A DNA stretch of 64,000 nucleotides from Bacilli bacterium (GCA_017460175.1 JAFUBO010000005.1:147082-211081), one strand, 5' to 3'. Positions 1 through 8,197 are shown, counted from the stretch's first letter. The notes: generated by a model from the letters alone, not told the origin. A program made the numbers and translations.

Positions 1-1
1 T

Positions 2-118
2 AAGGTTCGAGATCTCAGTAAATTTCATGGGGATGGATGGAAGCTTATAAGTGAAGATGATGTTATTCATAAAGATAATCCATTTAGTGAATTATTAAAA
101 GATTTTGATAAGGAGTGA
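2..118 (+). CDS. YceD/DUF177 family protein, C-terminal fragment
   Basis: Reading frame open from base 2 to a TGA at 116-118; the 5' part lies outside the window. The visible 38 residues end in [14 protein letters not shown], the sort of acidic NPF-containing tail seen in DUF177 (YceD) proteins. In most bacteria yceD lies directly upstream of rpmF (large-subunit protein L32), exactly as here, and this synteny carries most of the call. YceD is linked to 23S rRNA accumulation in some bacteria. The rpmF ribosome binding site is inside the last codons of this gene, so the two are probably cotranscribed. Confidence 0.7.
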   Translation, partial: KVRDLSKFHGDGWKLISEDDVIHKDNPFSELLKDFDKE

Positions 119-122
119 GAAT

Positions 123-329
123 ATGTTAAGATTAGACATTCAAATGTTTGCTGTTCCTTTTCGTAAAGTTTCAAAAACTAGAAAAAGAATGAGAAGAAGT
201 CATAATGCTATGGAATTACCTGGTATGACTAAATGTCCAAAATGTGGGGAAATTATTAAACCTCATAGAATATGCCCAAAATGTGGTAGTTATAAAGGAA
301 AAGTAGAAGTTGTAAAAGAAGGAGAATAA
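123..329 (+). CDS. rpmF: 50S ribosomal protein L32 with an unusual N-terminal extension
   Basis: 68 residues. The body [15 protein letters not shown] and the zinc-ribbon cysteines CPKCG...CPKCG identify L32. The start at 123 is chosen because AAGGAGTGA lies 6 bases upstream (110-118); the in-frame TTG at 105 has no such site. Canonical L32 begins (M)AVP directly before the basic segment. Here nine extra residues, MLRLDIQMF, precede AVP. They closely resemble the cleaved leader of L27 in this same window (KLDIQLFA), so the protein is probably trimmed by the Prp protease encoded at 7537-7839. An internal ATG at 144 would give MFAVP but lacks a ribosome binding site. Confidence 0.95.
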   Translation: MLRLDIQMFAVPFRKVSKTRKRMRRSHNAMELPGMTKCPKCGEIIKPHRICPKCGSYKGKVEVVKEGE

Positions 330-341
330 TCTTCTTTTTTT
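315..341 (+). terminator. Intrinsic terminator of rpmF
   Basis: Stem AAAGAAG (315-321) pairs with CTTCTTT (331-337), followed by a T tract. The 5' arm is inside the last rpmF codons. Confidence 0.75.
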
Positions 342-360
342 ATTTACAAATATTTACAAA
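341..360. repeat. Exact 10-bp tandem duplication
   Basis: TATTTACAAA occurs twice head to tail between the rpmF terminator and the prepilin promoter. No function is assigned; it may be a chance product of AT-rich sequence. Confidence 0.6.
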
Positions 361-386
361 TATAGAGAAAAACTTGTTATTTTTAT

Positions 387-415
387 TTGATAACTTAATC
401 TCATCCGCTTATAAT
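387..415 (+). promoter_or_regulatory. SigA-type promoter for the prepilin gene
   Basis: TTGATA (387-392), 17-base spacer, TATAAT (410-415). The start codon follows at 435 after AGGTGAT, leaving a leader of only about 15 bases. Confidence 0.75.
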
Positions 416-434
416 AAAATTATAAACAGGTGAT

Positions 435-1208
435 ATGATGAAAAAGAATAATAAAAAAGGATTTACTTTAGTAGAATTATTATGTGTTATTGTAATACTA
501 GGTTTATTAATAACAGGTTCTGTTCTAGCTATTACAAAAATGATTGAACATTCTAAGAAAAAAAGTATAGAAGTACAAGAAAAACTTGTAGTAAAAGCTT
601 GTCAAAGTTATGTTCAAGATCATAGAGAAAAAGCTCCTAAAGTAGTTGGAGAAAGTAAAAATATTACTTTGAGAGAATTAAAGGAATATAAGTATTTAAC
701 TGAAGATATTTATAATCCTAATAAAGAATCATGTATGGAAAATTCTTATGTCCTTGTTACTAGACAAGAGAATAAAGAATTAAAGTTTTTACCATATTTA
801 TATTGTGGTAATGATTCAAATGAGACAGGAATGATAGTACCTGAGCCAACTGTTAAAGTGTTATTTATTGATGATAATAATGAGAATACTAATAATTCAA
901 TATTTAATAATCTAGATGCTAGTAGAATCTATATAGAACTTACAGGTGGAAGTACAAAAAATGGAAATTTAATTTCACTTGATAAATATAATTTGTCTAT
1001 TTCTATGCGTACAAAAAAAGATAAAGAATTAAAAGAATACTATAATTCGGGACCAATTTATGTTAGTACAAAAGATACTGTAACTATAGATGATAAAATT
1101 ACTAAATATGTTAATGCATATGATGCTACTAGTATAAATATAACAGTAACTGCTAAAAATGTTTTTGGTGGTGTTAAAGAAACTACAAGTATTGCTCAAA
1201 TAAACTAA
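435..1208 (+). CDS. Type IV prepilin-like protein
   Basis: 257 residues. A short basic leader (MMKKNNKKG) is followed by FTLVELLCVIVILGLL, the class III signal peptide of type IV prepilins/pseudopilins. The predicted cleavage is after Gly9, Phe10 becomes the methylated N-terminus, and Glu14 is the conserved +5 glutamate. The rest is a hydrophilic pilin head with few family landmarks. Substrate of prepilin peptidase (22378-23157) and assembled with the PilC-type platform protein (20997-22364) encoded about 20 kb away. It stands alone with its own promoter and terminator. The exact role (pilus, competence pseudopilus) cannot be fixed from sequence. Confidence 0.9.
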   Translation: MMKKNNKKGFTLVELLCVIVILGLLITGSVLAITKMIEHSKKKSIEVQEKLVVKACQSYVQDHREKAPKVVGESKNITLRELKEYKYLTEDIYNPNKESCMENSYVLVTRQENKELKFLPYLYCGNDSNETGMIVPEPTVKVLFIDDNNENTNNSIFNNLDASRIYIELTGGSTKNGNLISLDKYNLSISMRTKKDKELKEYYNSGPIYVSTKDTVTIDDKITKYVNAYDATSINITVTAKNVFGGVKETTSIAQIN

Positions 1209-1215
1209 ACTAGTA

Positions 1216-1246
1216 GAAACTAATATTTAATTAGTTTCTTTTTTTT
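1216..1246 (+). terminator. Intrinsic terminator after prepilin gene
   Basis: Stem GAAACTAAT (1216-1224) / ATTAGTTTC (1230-1238) with an eight-T tract. The T tract runs directly into the extended -10 of the next gene. Confidence 0.9.
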
Positions 1247-1254
1247 GATATAAT
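1246..1254 (+). promoter_or_regulatory. Extended -10 promoter for addB
   Basis: TGATATAAT (TGn plus TATAAT) immediately downstream of the terminator. No recognisable -35. Start codon at 1271 gives a very short leader. Confidence 0.6.
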
Positions 1255-1270
1255 AATTTTGGTGAAGTAT

Positions 1271-3568
1271 ATGAATGAAAAGATGAAAATAATTATTTGC
1301 CCTAATGAAGAAAAGATGAAAATACTTTTGTCTTTTCATGATGATATAAATATATATCCTATTAAATTTATGACTAAAAATGAGTATATATCTAATTATT
1401 ATTTTTCATATAATGATGAAACTATTTACTATTTAATGAAAAAATATAATTTAAATATAGATGTATGTAAAGTATATTTAAATAATTTATATGTAATAGA
1501 TATAAATAAAGAGTATAAATCTTCAAAATTAAATTTTTTAAATGATATAAAAAAAGAACTTATTAATAATAATTTATTAAATTTTAATAATGGTTTTAAA
1601 AATTACTTAAAAGATAAGGATATAGAAATAAAAAATTACTATGATTTAGATTTATATGAAGAAGAAGCTTTAAATTATAAATGTAGTTTTAATAGTAATC
1701 CTATTAATTGTCCAGTATATGAATTTAATACTATGGAGGAAGAAGTTAGTTTTGTCTGTAGTGAGATAGTCAAATTATTAAATGATGGAGTAGATATTAA
1801 TAAGATTAGTTTATGTAATGTAAAAGATGACTATTATTACACAATAAAGAGAATTTTTTCTTACTATAATATTCCTATTAATATTCCGTTTAAACATAGT
1901 ATTTATTCTACTAAAGTAGTAAAAGATTATTTAGAAACTGGAATTGTTGATTTAGATGATATTAATAAATATCATATTAATAAGAAATTGATTAATAATA
2001 TTAGAGATATTAGTGATCCAATAAATAAGAAATTGGTTATTAATAATTTAAAAAATACTTATATTAATAATGTTATCTATACTAATGCAGTTAATATTAA
2101 AAGTTTAAAAAATGAAGAGTTTTTAGATGATGAATATATATTTGTATTAGGATTTAATCAAGATATATTACCTAAAAATTATAAAGATATAGAATATATT
2201 AGTGATGAAGAAAAAAATGAAGTATTAATGTACTCTACACAATATTTAAATAAGAGAGAAAAAGATATTACTATTTATTTATTATCTAAAATTAAGAATT
2301 TATATTTATCATATAAATTAACTAGTCCATTTGAATCTTATTATAGATCTAGTTTAATAGATGAGTTAAATTTAAAAGTAATTAAAGATTATAAAGTAAG
2401 TTATAAATATTCTAATTTTTATAATAAATTACTATTAGCAAATATGCTAGATAGGTATAATTTATATGGAGAAAAAAATGAAGATTTAGATAAACTTTAT
2501 GGTACTTATAATATTCCTTATAATACATATGATAATAAATTTACTGGTATTAATAATGATACTTATTTGACTAATTTAAGTTATCCTTTAAAAATATCAT
2601 ATACTACTTTAAACAGTTATAATGAATGTGCTTTTAAATATTATTTGAAGTATGTATTAAAATTAGAAGAATATGAAGATAAATTTCCAACTTTTATAGG
2701 TAATTTATACCACAAAATATTATCTTTGTATAAAACAAGTAATTTTGATTTTGAACTTGAATTTAATAATTATTTAAAAAAACGTGAATTAAATTTAAAA
2801 GAGAAACTGCTGTTAGTTAGAATTAAAAAAGATTTAATTAAATTTATAGAAGTATTAAAAGAAGAGGAAAATTATACAACTTATAAAGATGAGTTATATG
2901 AAAAAAAAGTAGAAATTGATTTAAATAAAAAAGTTTCTGTTAAGTTTATGGGGTATATTGATAAGATTATGTATTATAAAAATATAGAGGATACATATTT
3001 TTCTATAGTTGATTATAAAACAGGTGATATAGATACTCATATAGAAGCTATGAAGTATGGTTTACATATGCAACTTCCAGTTTATTTATATTTAATTCAT
3101 TATGGTAGATGTTTTACTAATCCAATATTTACAGGAATATATTATCAAAATATTTTATTTAATTATCCTACTTGGAGTGAATCGTTAGAAAAAGATTTAA
3201 GAGATAGGTATTTATTAAAAGGTTATAGTACTGATGATATTAATGTATTAGAAAAATTTGATACTACATTTGAATCAAGTAAATTGATTAAATCTATGAA
3301 ATATAGTGAAGATAAAGGCTTTGATAGATATACTAAGATTATTAATAATGATACTATGTATAATTTAATTAAATTTACTAAAAATGAAATAGATACAAAA
3401 ACAGATAAAATACTTGAAGGTGATTTTTCTATTAATCCTAAGGTATATGATAAAAAAAATATCTCATGTATGTATTGTGGCTTTAAGGATATATGTTTTA
3501 TGAAAAGTAAAGATATTAAGTACTTAGATAAAGTTACTAATTTAGATTTTCTTGGAGGTGAAGAATAA
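1271..3568 (+). CDS. addB: AddB-like exonuclease subunit of AddAB (reduced, RexB-like)
   Basis: 765 residues from ATG 1271, chosen because GGTGAAG sits just upstream. A PD-(D/E)XK nuclease domain fills the C-terminal third: the FSIVDYKTGDID motif is followed by HMQLPVYLYLI. Four cysteines typical of the AddB 4Fe-4S nuclease are present: one in SYNECAFKYY and three in CMYCGFKDIC near the C-terminus. No Walker A (GxGKT) is visible at the N-terminus, where Bacillus AddB has one, and the protein is much shorter than the usual ~1,150 residues. It would pair with AddA, whose ATG overlaps this stop, to process double-strand breaks for RecA loading. Confidence 0.88.
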   Translation: MNEKMKIIICPNEEKMKILLSFHDDINIYPIKFMTKNEYISNYYFSYNDETIYYLMKKYNLNIDVCKVYLNNLYVIDINKEYKSSKLNFLNDIKKELINNNLLNFNNGFKNYLKDKDIEIKNYYDLDLYEEEALNYKCSFNSNPINCPVYEFNTMEEEVSFVCSEIVKLLNDGVDINKISLCNVKDDYYYTIKRIFSYYNIPINIPFKHSIYSTKVVKDYLETGIVDLDDINKYHINKKLINNIRDISDPINKKLVINNLKNTYINNVIYTNAVNIKSLKNEEFLDDEYIFVLGFNQDILPKNYKDIEYISDEEKNEVLMYSTQYLNKREKDITIYLLSKIKNLYLSYKLTSPFESYYRSSLIDELNLKVIKDYKVSYKYSNFYNKLLLANMLDRYNLYGEKNEDLDKLYGTYNIPYNTYDNKFTGINNDTYLTNLSYPLKISYTTLNSYNECAFKYYLKYVLKLEEYEDKFPTFIGNLYHKILSLYKTSNFDFELEFNNYLKKRELNLKEKLLLVRIKKDLIKFIEVLKEEENYTTYKDELYEKKVEIDLNKKVSVKFMGYIDKIMYYKNIEDTYFSIVDYKTGDIDTHIEAMKYGLHMQLPVYLYLIHYGRCFTNPIFTGIYYQNILFNYPTWSESLEKDLRDRYLLKGYSTDDINVLEKFDTTFESSKLIKSMKYSEDKGFDRYTKIINNDTMYNLIKFTKNEIDTKTDKILEGDFSINPKVYDKKNISCMYCGFKDICFMKSKDIKYLDKVTNLDFLGGEE

Positions 3569-6500
3569 TGGCATGGACAGAAGATCAATTAAAAGCAATT
3601 AACCTTGAAGGAAAAAATGTAATAGTATCAGCTGGTGCAGGTAGTGGTAAAACTGCTGTATTAACTGAAAGAGTAAAAAGAAAATTATTAGATGGTATTC
3701 ATATTAATAATTTATTAGTACTTACATTTACTAATGCGGCCGCAAAGGAAATGAAAGATAGAATTAGAAAAGCTATTCTTGCTACAGCTAGTTTAAAAGA
3801 TGAAATTAATTTAATTGATGGAGCATATATAACGACATTTGATTCATTTTCGCTTTCTGTAGTTAAAAAATATCATACTAAACTAAATATTACTAATAAA
3901 ATTAAAGTTAGTGATCAATTGTTAATTGATATGAAAACTAAAGAAATTTTAGATAATATATTTGATGAATACTATTTAACTCCAACTGTTGAATTTACTA
4001 GATTAGTTAATGATTTTTGTTTAAAAGGCGATGATGAATTAAAAAAATATATATTAAATCTATATAATAAAATATCTTTAAAATATGATAAAAAATCTTA
4101 TTTAGAAAATTATTTTAATAATTTAGATATAGATAAATATGTATCTGATTATATTAATTTTATTAAAAATAGGCAAAGTATATTAATAGATTTAATGAGA
4201 AATCTTCCTAATTATTTTGAAAATGATTATATTATAAAAGTTGAAGATTGCCTTAATAAATTAATTAGTGCAGTTACTTATGAGGAAATAAAAAATTCGT
4301 TTGATTATAGTAGAACTCCTAGTGTACCTAATGGTAGTAGTGATGAAGCAAAAAAATTAAAGGCTAGTATATTTGAAATAGCAAATGAAATAAAAAAATT
4401 ATGTATTTATAGTAATGAAGATGAAATAAAAGAAGAACTTCTTTCTACAAAAAATAATACTTTGGTTATAATAAATATTTTATTGGAATTAGATAAAAGA
4501 TTAGAAGAATATAAATATAGAGAAGAAGTATTTAATTTTATTGATATTGCGAGAATGGCTATTAGAGTTGTAATGGAGAATGATGATGTAAGAGATGAAA
4601 TAAGAGAAACTTTTCAAGAAATATTAGTAGATGAATATCAAGATACATCTGATTTACAAGAATTATTTATTAATTTGATTTCTAAAAATAATGTTTATAT
4701 GGTAGGTGATATAAAACAATCAATTTATAGATTTAGAAATGCTAATCCATACATATTTAAAAACAAATATGATTTGTATAGTAATACTAATGAAGGAGAA
4801 AAAATTGATTTAGTTAAGAATTTTAGATCTCGTAACGAAGTATTAGAGGGGATAAATTTATTATTTGATTTGTTTATGGATGATACTTTTGGAGGAGCAA
4901 ATTATAGAAAAAGTCATAGATTAGTTTTTGGTAATAATAGATATACTGAATTAGATACAATAGATAATTATGATTTAGAAATATATTCGTATGATGATAA
5001 TAATTTAAATGGATTATCTAAAGCTGAAGAAGAAGCTTTTATAATTGGTAATGACATTAAACAAAAGATAGCTAATTCTTATAAAATATTTGATAAAGAA
5101 GAGAATAGAATAAGAAATTGTAGGTATAGTGATTTTGTAATACTACTTGATAGAAGTAAAGATTTTGATTTATATAAAAAAATATTTGAATATTTACAAT
5201 TACCTTTAGATATAGTTAAAGAAGAAACTTTAACTAAAGATCAAGATATTTCTATAATTAGAAATCTATTAAGATTATTAATTTGTATTAAAGAAGATAG
5301 ATTAGATAATGAATTTATTTATAGTTATATATCTATTTGTAGAAGTTTCTTATATAAATTAAGTGATGAAGAAATATATGAAATATATGTAAGTAATAAT
5401 TATAAAAATACAGAATTATATAACAAGTGTTTAAAATTAATACCAGTCATGGATGTTACTAGTTTAAGTGGTTATTTAAGATATGTTTTAGATGAATTTA
5501 ATTATGAAGAAAAACTATTATCTGTAAATAATATTAAGAATTATACTACTCGTTGTGAATACTTGTATAATTTAGCATTTAGTATGGAAGAAGTTGGAAA
5601 TACTATATATGACTTTGTAGGCTATTTAAATGAAATATTTGATAATGAATATGATTTAAAATTTAATACTAATAGTAGTAATTCTGATAGTATTCGTATT
5701 ATGACTATTCATAAATCTAAGGGATTGGAATTTCCTATATGTTATTTTGCAGGTTTTTATGCTAAATTTAGTCTATCTGAATTAAATGATAAAATTGTTT
5801 ATGATAATGATTATGGAATAGTACTTCCTAAAGTAAATGAATATTATAAAGATACTATATTAAAGACATTGATTAAGAAAAATACAAGACGAGAAGAAAT
5901 TAGTGAAAGAATACGATTATTATATGTGGCTTTGACTAGAGCTAGAGAAAAAATGATAATAGTAATACCAAAAATAGATGAGGAAGATGAAATACTTGAT
6001 ATAGTACCAAGCTATCAAAGAGAGAAGTATAATTCATTTTTATCTATTATTAAAAGTATTTATTCTAATCTATTAAGCTATGTAACAGAGGTTAATGTTA
6101 TTGGTAGTAGAGATTATCAAAATACTATTAATAGTCTTCCTAAAATAGAATATATAGATGAGAATATTATTGTAAACGAGGTTAATATTAAGACAGATAT
6201 ACTTGAAGAGGTACATTATTCTAAAGAAAAATTGCATTTAATTAGTGAAGATGAAAAAAAATTAATGGATTTTGGTACTAAAGTTCATGAAGTATTGGAG
6301 TTAATTGATTTTAATAATTATAATTTGGATTTATATGATATAGATAATTCTATTAAAAGTAAGATTGATAGTTTTATAAATAGTGATTTTATGATGGATA
6401 AATTGAATTTAAAAATGTATAAAGAATATGAATTTTTATATAATGAAGATAATACTTTATCTCATGGAATAATTGATTTATTATTAGAAGATAAAGATAA

Positions 6501-6654
6501 AATGATTATTGTTGATTATAAATTAAAAAATATAGATGATTTGGCTTATGATAAACAATTAAATGGATATAGAAAGTTTATTGAAAATAAAACTAATAAG
6601 AAAACAGAATGTTATTTATATTCAATTCTTGATGAGAGGATTAGACAAGTATGA
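3568..6654 (+). CDS. addA: ATP-dependent helicase/nuclease subunit A (AddA)
   Basis: 1,028 residues, shorter than the ~1,230 of Bacillus AddA. UvrD-type superfamily 1 motifs in order: Q motif WTEDQLKAIN at the N-terminus, Walker A AGAGSGKTAV, Walker B VDEYQDTSDLQ, motif IV region NFRSRNEV, motif V IMTIHKSKGLEFP and motif VI LLYVALTRAREK. A C-terminal RecB-type nuclease follows, with DFGTKVHEVLEL, HGIIDLLLED and the catalytic IVDYKLKN. It translocates 3'-5' and cuts one strand in the AddAB complex that handles double-strand breaks. The start overlaps the addB stop (TAATG), indicating translational coupling. Confidence 0.96.
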   Translation: MAWTEDQLKAINLEGKNVIVSAGAGSGKTAVLTERVKRKLLDGIHINNLLVLTFTNAAAKEMKDRIRKAILATASLKDEINLIDGAYITTFDSFSLSVVKKYHTKLNITNKIKVSDQLLIDMKTKEILDNIFDEYYLTPTVEFTRLVNDFCLKGDDELKKYILNLYNKISLKYDKKSYLENYFNNLDIDKYVSDYINFIKNRQSILIDLMRNLPNYFENDYIIKVEDCLNKLISAVTYEEIKNSFDYSRTPSVPNGSSDEAKKLKASIFEIANEIKKLCIYSNEDEIKEELLSTKNNTLVIINILLELDKRLEEYKYREEVFNFIDIARMAIRVVMENDDVRDEIRETFQEILVDEYQDTSDLQELFINLISKNNVYMVGDIKQSIYRFRNANPYIFKNKYDLYSNTNEGEKIDLVKNFRSRNEVLEGINLLFDLFMDDTFGGANYRKSHRLVFGNNRYTELDTIDNYDLEIYSYDDNNLNGLSKAEEEAFIIGNDIKQKIANSYKIFDKEENRIRNCRYSDFVILLDRSKDFDLYKKIFEYLQLPLDIVKEETLTKDQDISIIRNLLRLLICIKEDRLDNEFIYSYISICRSFLYKLSDEEIYEIYVSNNYKNTELYNKCLKLIPVMDVTSLSGYLRYVLDEFNYEEKLLSVNNIKNYTTRCEYLYNLAFSMEEVGNTIYDFVGYLNEIFDNEYDLKFNTNSSNSDSIRIMTIHKSKGLEFPICYFAGFYAKFSLSELNDKIVYDNDYGIVLPKVNEYYKDTILKTLIKKNTRREEISERIRLLYVALTRAREKMIIVIPKIDEEDEILDIVPSYQREKYNSFLSIIKSIYSNLLSYVTEVNVIGSRDYQNTINSLPKIEYIDENIIVNEVNIKTDILEEVHYSKEKLHLISEDEKKLMDFGTKVHEVLELIDFNNYNLDLYDIDNSIKSKIDSFINSDFMMDKLNLKMYKEYEFLYNEDNTLSHGIIDLLLEDKDKMIIVDYKLKNIDDLAYDKQLNGYRKFIENKTNKKTECYLYSILDERIRQV

Positions 6655-7091
6655 TGAGAATATGTTTTGTTTGTTTAGGTAATATTTGTAGGAGTCCTAT
6701 GGCAGAATTTATTATGAAAGATAAGATAAGTAAATTAGGAAGAGATAAAGATTTTTATATTGAATCACGTGCTACTTCATTTGAAGAAGATGGTAATGAT
6801 ATGTATCCTTTAGCGAAGAAAGTATTAGATGAAAAAGGAATTCCTTATACTAGACATTACGCTAAAAGATTAGAGAAAGCGGATTATAATAAGTTTGATT
6901 TATTTATTTGCATGGAAGAAGCTAATGTTAGAAATATTAAGTATATTTTTGATGATCCTTATGGAAAAGTTATTAAACTATTAGATAGAGATATTAGTGA
7001 TCCTTGGTATACGGGTGATTTTATAAAAACATATAATGATTTAGACTATGGTATCGACTTATTTTTAAAGAAAAATATGTATAAATATTAG
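6651..7091 (+). CDS. Low molecular weight protein-tyrosine phosphatase
   Basis: 146 residues. The N-terminal CLGNICRSPMAEF contains the CX5R(S/T) phosphate loop, and DISDPWYTGDF near the C-terminus supplies the general-acid DP motif. The fold length matches the family. It overlaps the last codons of addA (ATGATGA), so it is the third gene of the addBA operon. Substrate unknown; partners are often tyrosine kinases of capsule synthesis or stress arginine phosphorylation (YwlE type). The visible sequence does not let me choose between tyrosine and arginine phosphatase. Confidence 0.92.
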   Translation: MMRICFVCLGNICRSPMAEFIMKDKISKLGRDKDFYIESRATSFEEDGNDMYPLAKKVLDEKGIPYTRHYAKRLEKADYNKFDLFICMEEANVRNIKYIFDDPYGKVIKLLDRDISDPWYTGDFIKTYNDLDYGIDLFLKKNMYKY

Positions 7092-7101
7092 ATTATAATT
7101 G

Positions 7102-7130
7102 TTGACATATAGTACTTAAAATGTTATAAT
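7102..7130 (+). promoter_or_regulatory. Strong SigA promoter of the rplU operon
   Basis: Consensus TTGACA (7102-7107), 17-base spacer, consensus TATAAT (7125-7130). It is one of the closest matches to consensus in the window, as expected for ribosomal protein genes. Confidence 0.92.
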
Positions 7131-7135
7131 CTATG

Positions 7136-7221
7136 TGTTTGACGCCTCATGCTCAAACCGCATTGAGAAGGTAAAAACACATTATGTGTACCTTAAGAGC
7201 GAGTCTTAAGTTTAAAAAAAG
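7136..7221 (+). ncRNA. Structured 5' leader of rplU (L21 leader candidate)
   Basis: About 85 transcribed bases precede the rplU ribosome binding site, far longer than other leaders here. An arm GTGTTT (near 7135-7140) can pair with AAACAC before 7181. A competing hairpin AAGGT...CACA/TGTG...ACCTT can form between about 7169 and 7195, and CTTAAG...CTTAAG further downstream can also pair. The GC content is locally higher than in neighbouring spacers. L21 leaders (autoregulatory binding sites for L21) are known upstream of rplU in Firmicutes. Assignment to that family is from position and structure, not from a covariance search. Confidence 0.65.
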
Positions 7222-7231
7222 GAGGTATTTT

Positions 7232-7534
7232 ATGAACGCTGTTGTTAAAGTTGGTGGAAAGCAATACTATGTTACAGAAGGTTCTGAAATTTTTGTAGAA
7301 AAATTAAATTGTGAAGCTGGAGACGTAGTTACTTTCGATCAAGTATTAATGCTTGATGAAAAGATCGGAAATCCTTACCTTACAAACGTTACTGTTCAAG
7401 GTGAAGTATTAAAGAATGGTAAAGCAAAGAAGATTAAAATCTTTAAATATAAGAGTAAAGATAGATCTAACCGTGTAACTCAAGGTCATAGACAACCATA
7501 TACTAAAATTAAAATTACTAAAATTAATGGATAA
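7232..7534 (+). CDS. rplU: 50S ribosomal protein L21
   Basis: 100 residues, MNAVVKVGGKQYYVTEGSE through KSKDRSNRVTQGHRQPYTKIKI, the standard L21 fold with the C-terminal basic GHRQPYT signature. Start at 7232 preceded by AAAAGGAGG; the longer frame from 7184 would be in the structured leader and is rejected. First gene of rplU-prp-rpmA. L21 binds 23S rRNA in the 50S subunit next to L20. Confidence 0.98.
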   Translation: MNAVVKVGGKQYYVTEGSEIFVEKLNCEAGDVVTFDQVLMLDEKIGNPYLTNVTVQGEVLKNGKAKKIKIFKYKSKDRSNRVTQGHRQPYTKIKITKING

Positions 7535-7536
7535 TT

Positions 7537-7839
7537 ATGATTAAAGTAGAAGTTGTTGAAGAGAATAATTTATATAAAAAAATTTCCATATTAGGTCATG
7601 CAATGTATGATGATTATGGTAAAGATATAGTATGTAGTGCAGTAAGTAGTATAGTTACTACTACAATAAATGGTTGTATTGCACTAGATGAAGGTAGTCT
7701 AAACTATGAAGTTAATGGTAAGGGATTATTTATTACTACTATAAGTAATGATAAAATAATTCAAACATTAATTAATAATATGGTTAGTCTTTTAAAAGAG
7801 TTGGAAGAAAAGTATCCAACAAATATTAAAGTTATGTAA
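7537..7839 (+). CDS. prp: Ribosomal-processing cysteine protease Prp
   Basis: 100 residues. The catalytic pair is visible: His in [11 protein letters not shown] and Cys in DIVCSAVSS, the hallmark of the Prp (YsxB/DUF464) family. In Firmicutes Prp removes the N-terminal leader of L27 just after its ...FFA-type site. It lies between rplU and rpmA as in other Firmicutes. It starts two bases after the rplU stop and has no ribosome binding site of its own, so its translation must depend on coupling to rplU and should be lower than that of its ribosomal neighbours. A second substrate, L32 (123-329), is proposed in the findings. Confidence 0.95.
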   Translation: MIKVEVVEENNLYKKISILGHAMYDDYGKDIVCSAVSSIVTTTINGCIALDEGSLNYEVNGKGLFITTISNDKIIQTLINNMVSLLKELEEKYPTNIKVM

Positions 7840-7850
7840 GGAGGAGAATT

Positions 7851-8141
7851 ATGAAATTTTTAAAATTAGATATTCAATTATTTGCTCATCATAAAGGGCA
7901 AGGATCAACATCTAATGGTCGTGATTCTGCAGGACGTAGACTTGGAGCTAAAGCAGCTGATGGAGAATTTGTAACAGCTGGTTCAATTATATATCGTCAA
8001 AGAGGTACTAAGGTATTCCCTGGTACTAATACAAGACGTGGAAATGATGATTCTATTTACACTACAGTAGATGGAATAGTTAAGTTTGAACGTTTAGGAA
8101 GAGACAAAAAACAAGCTAGTGTATATCCAGTAGCAGAATAA
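7851..8141 (+). CDS. rpmA: 50S ribosomal protein L27, precursor with Prp leader
   Basis: 96 residues. The leader [12 protein letters not shown] precedes the mature start [20 protein letters not shown]. In Firmicutes this leader must be removed by Prp so the L27 N-terminus can reach the peptidyl transferase centre. Preceded by a strong AAGGAGGAG site. Third gene of the operon, followed by an intrinsic terminator. Confidence 0.98.
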   Translation: MKFLKLDIQLFAHHKGQGSTSNGRDSAGRRLGAKAADGEFVTAGSIIYRQRGTKVFPGTNTRRGNDDSIYTTVDGIVKFERLGRDKKQASVYPVAE

Positions 8142-8151
8142 TAAATTTATG

Positions 8152-8173
8152 AGAGCCATTGGGCTCTTTTTTG
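8152..8173 (+). terminator. Intrinsic terminator of rplU-prp-rpmA
   Basis: AGAGCC (8152-8157), four-base loop, GGCTCT (8162-8167), T tract. Confidence 0.9.
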
Positions 8174-8180
8174 ATATAAT
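8172..8180 (+). promoter_or_regulatory. Extended -10 promoter for obg
   Basis: TGATATAAT at the end of the T tract. The -35 position falls inside the terminator stem and has no TTGACA. Start codon only 17 bases downstream. Confidence 0.6.
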
Positions 8181-8197
8181 TATATTGGAGGTAATGT

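Noticed and set aside
2160-2330. Codon-level AT repeats inside addB and other genes (AATAATATTAA runs)
   Set aside because: They are explained by extreme AT codon bias for Asn, Ile, Lys and Leu rather than by a repeat element.
7184-7231. Sixteen-codon N-terminal extension of L21
   Set aside because: It falls in the structured leader and ends at a strong GGAGG site before the normal L21 start MNAVVKVGGKQ.
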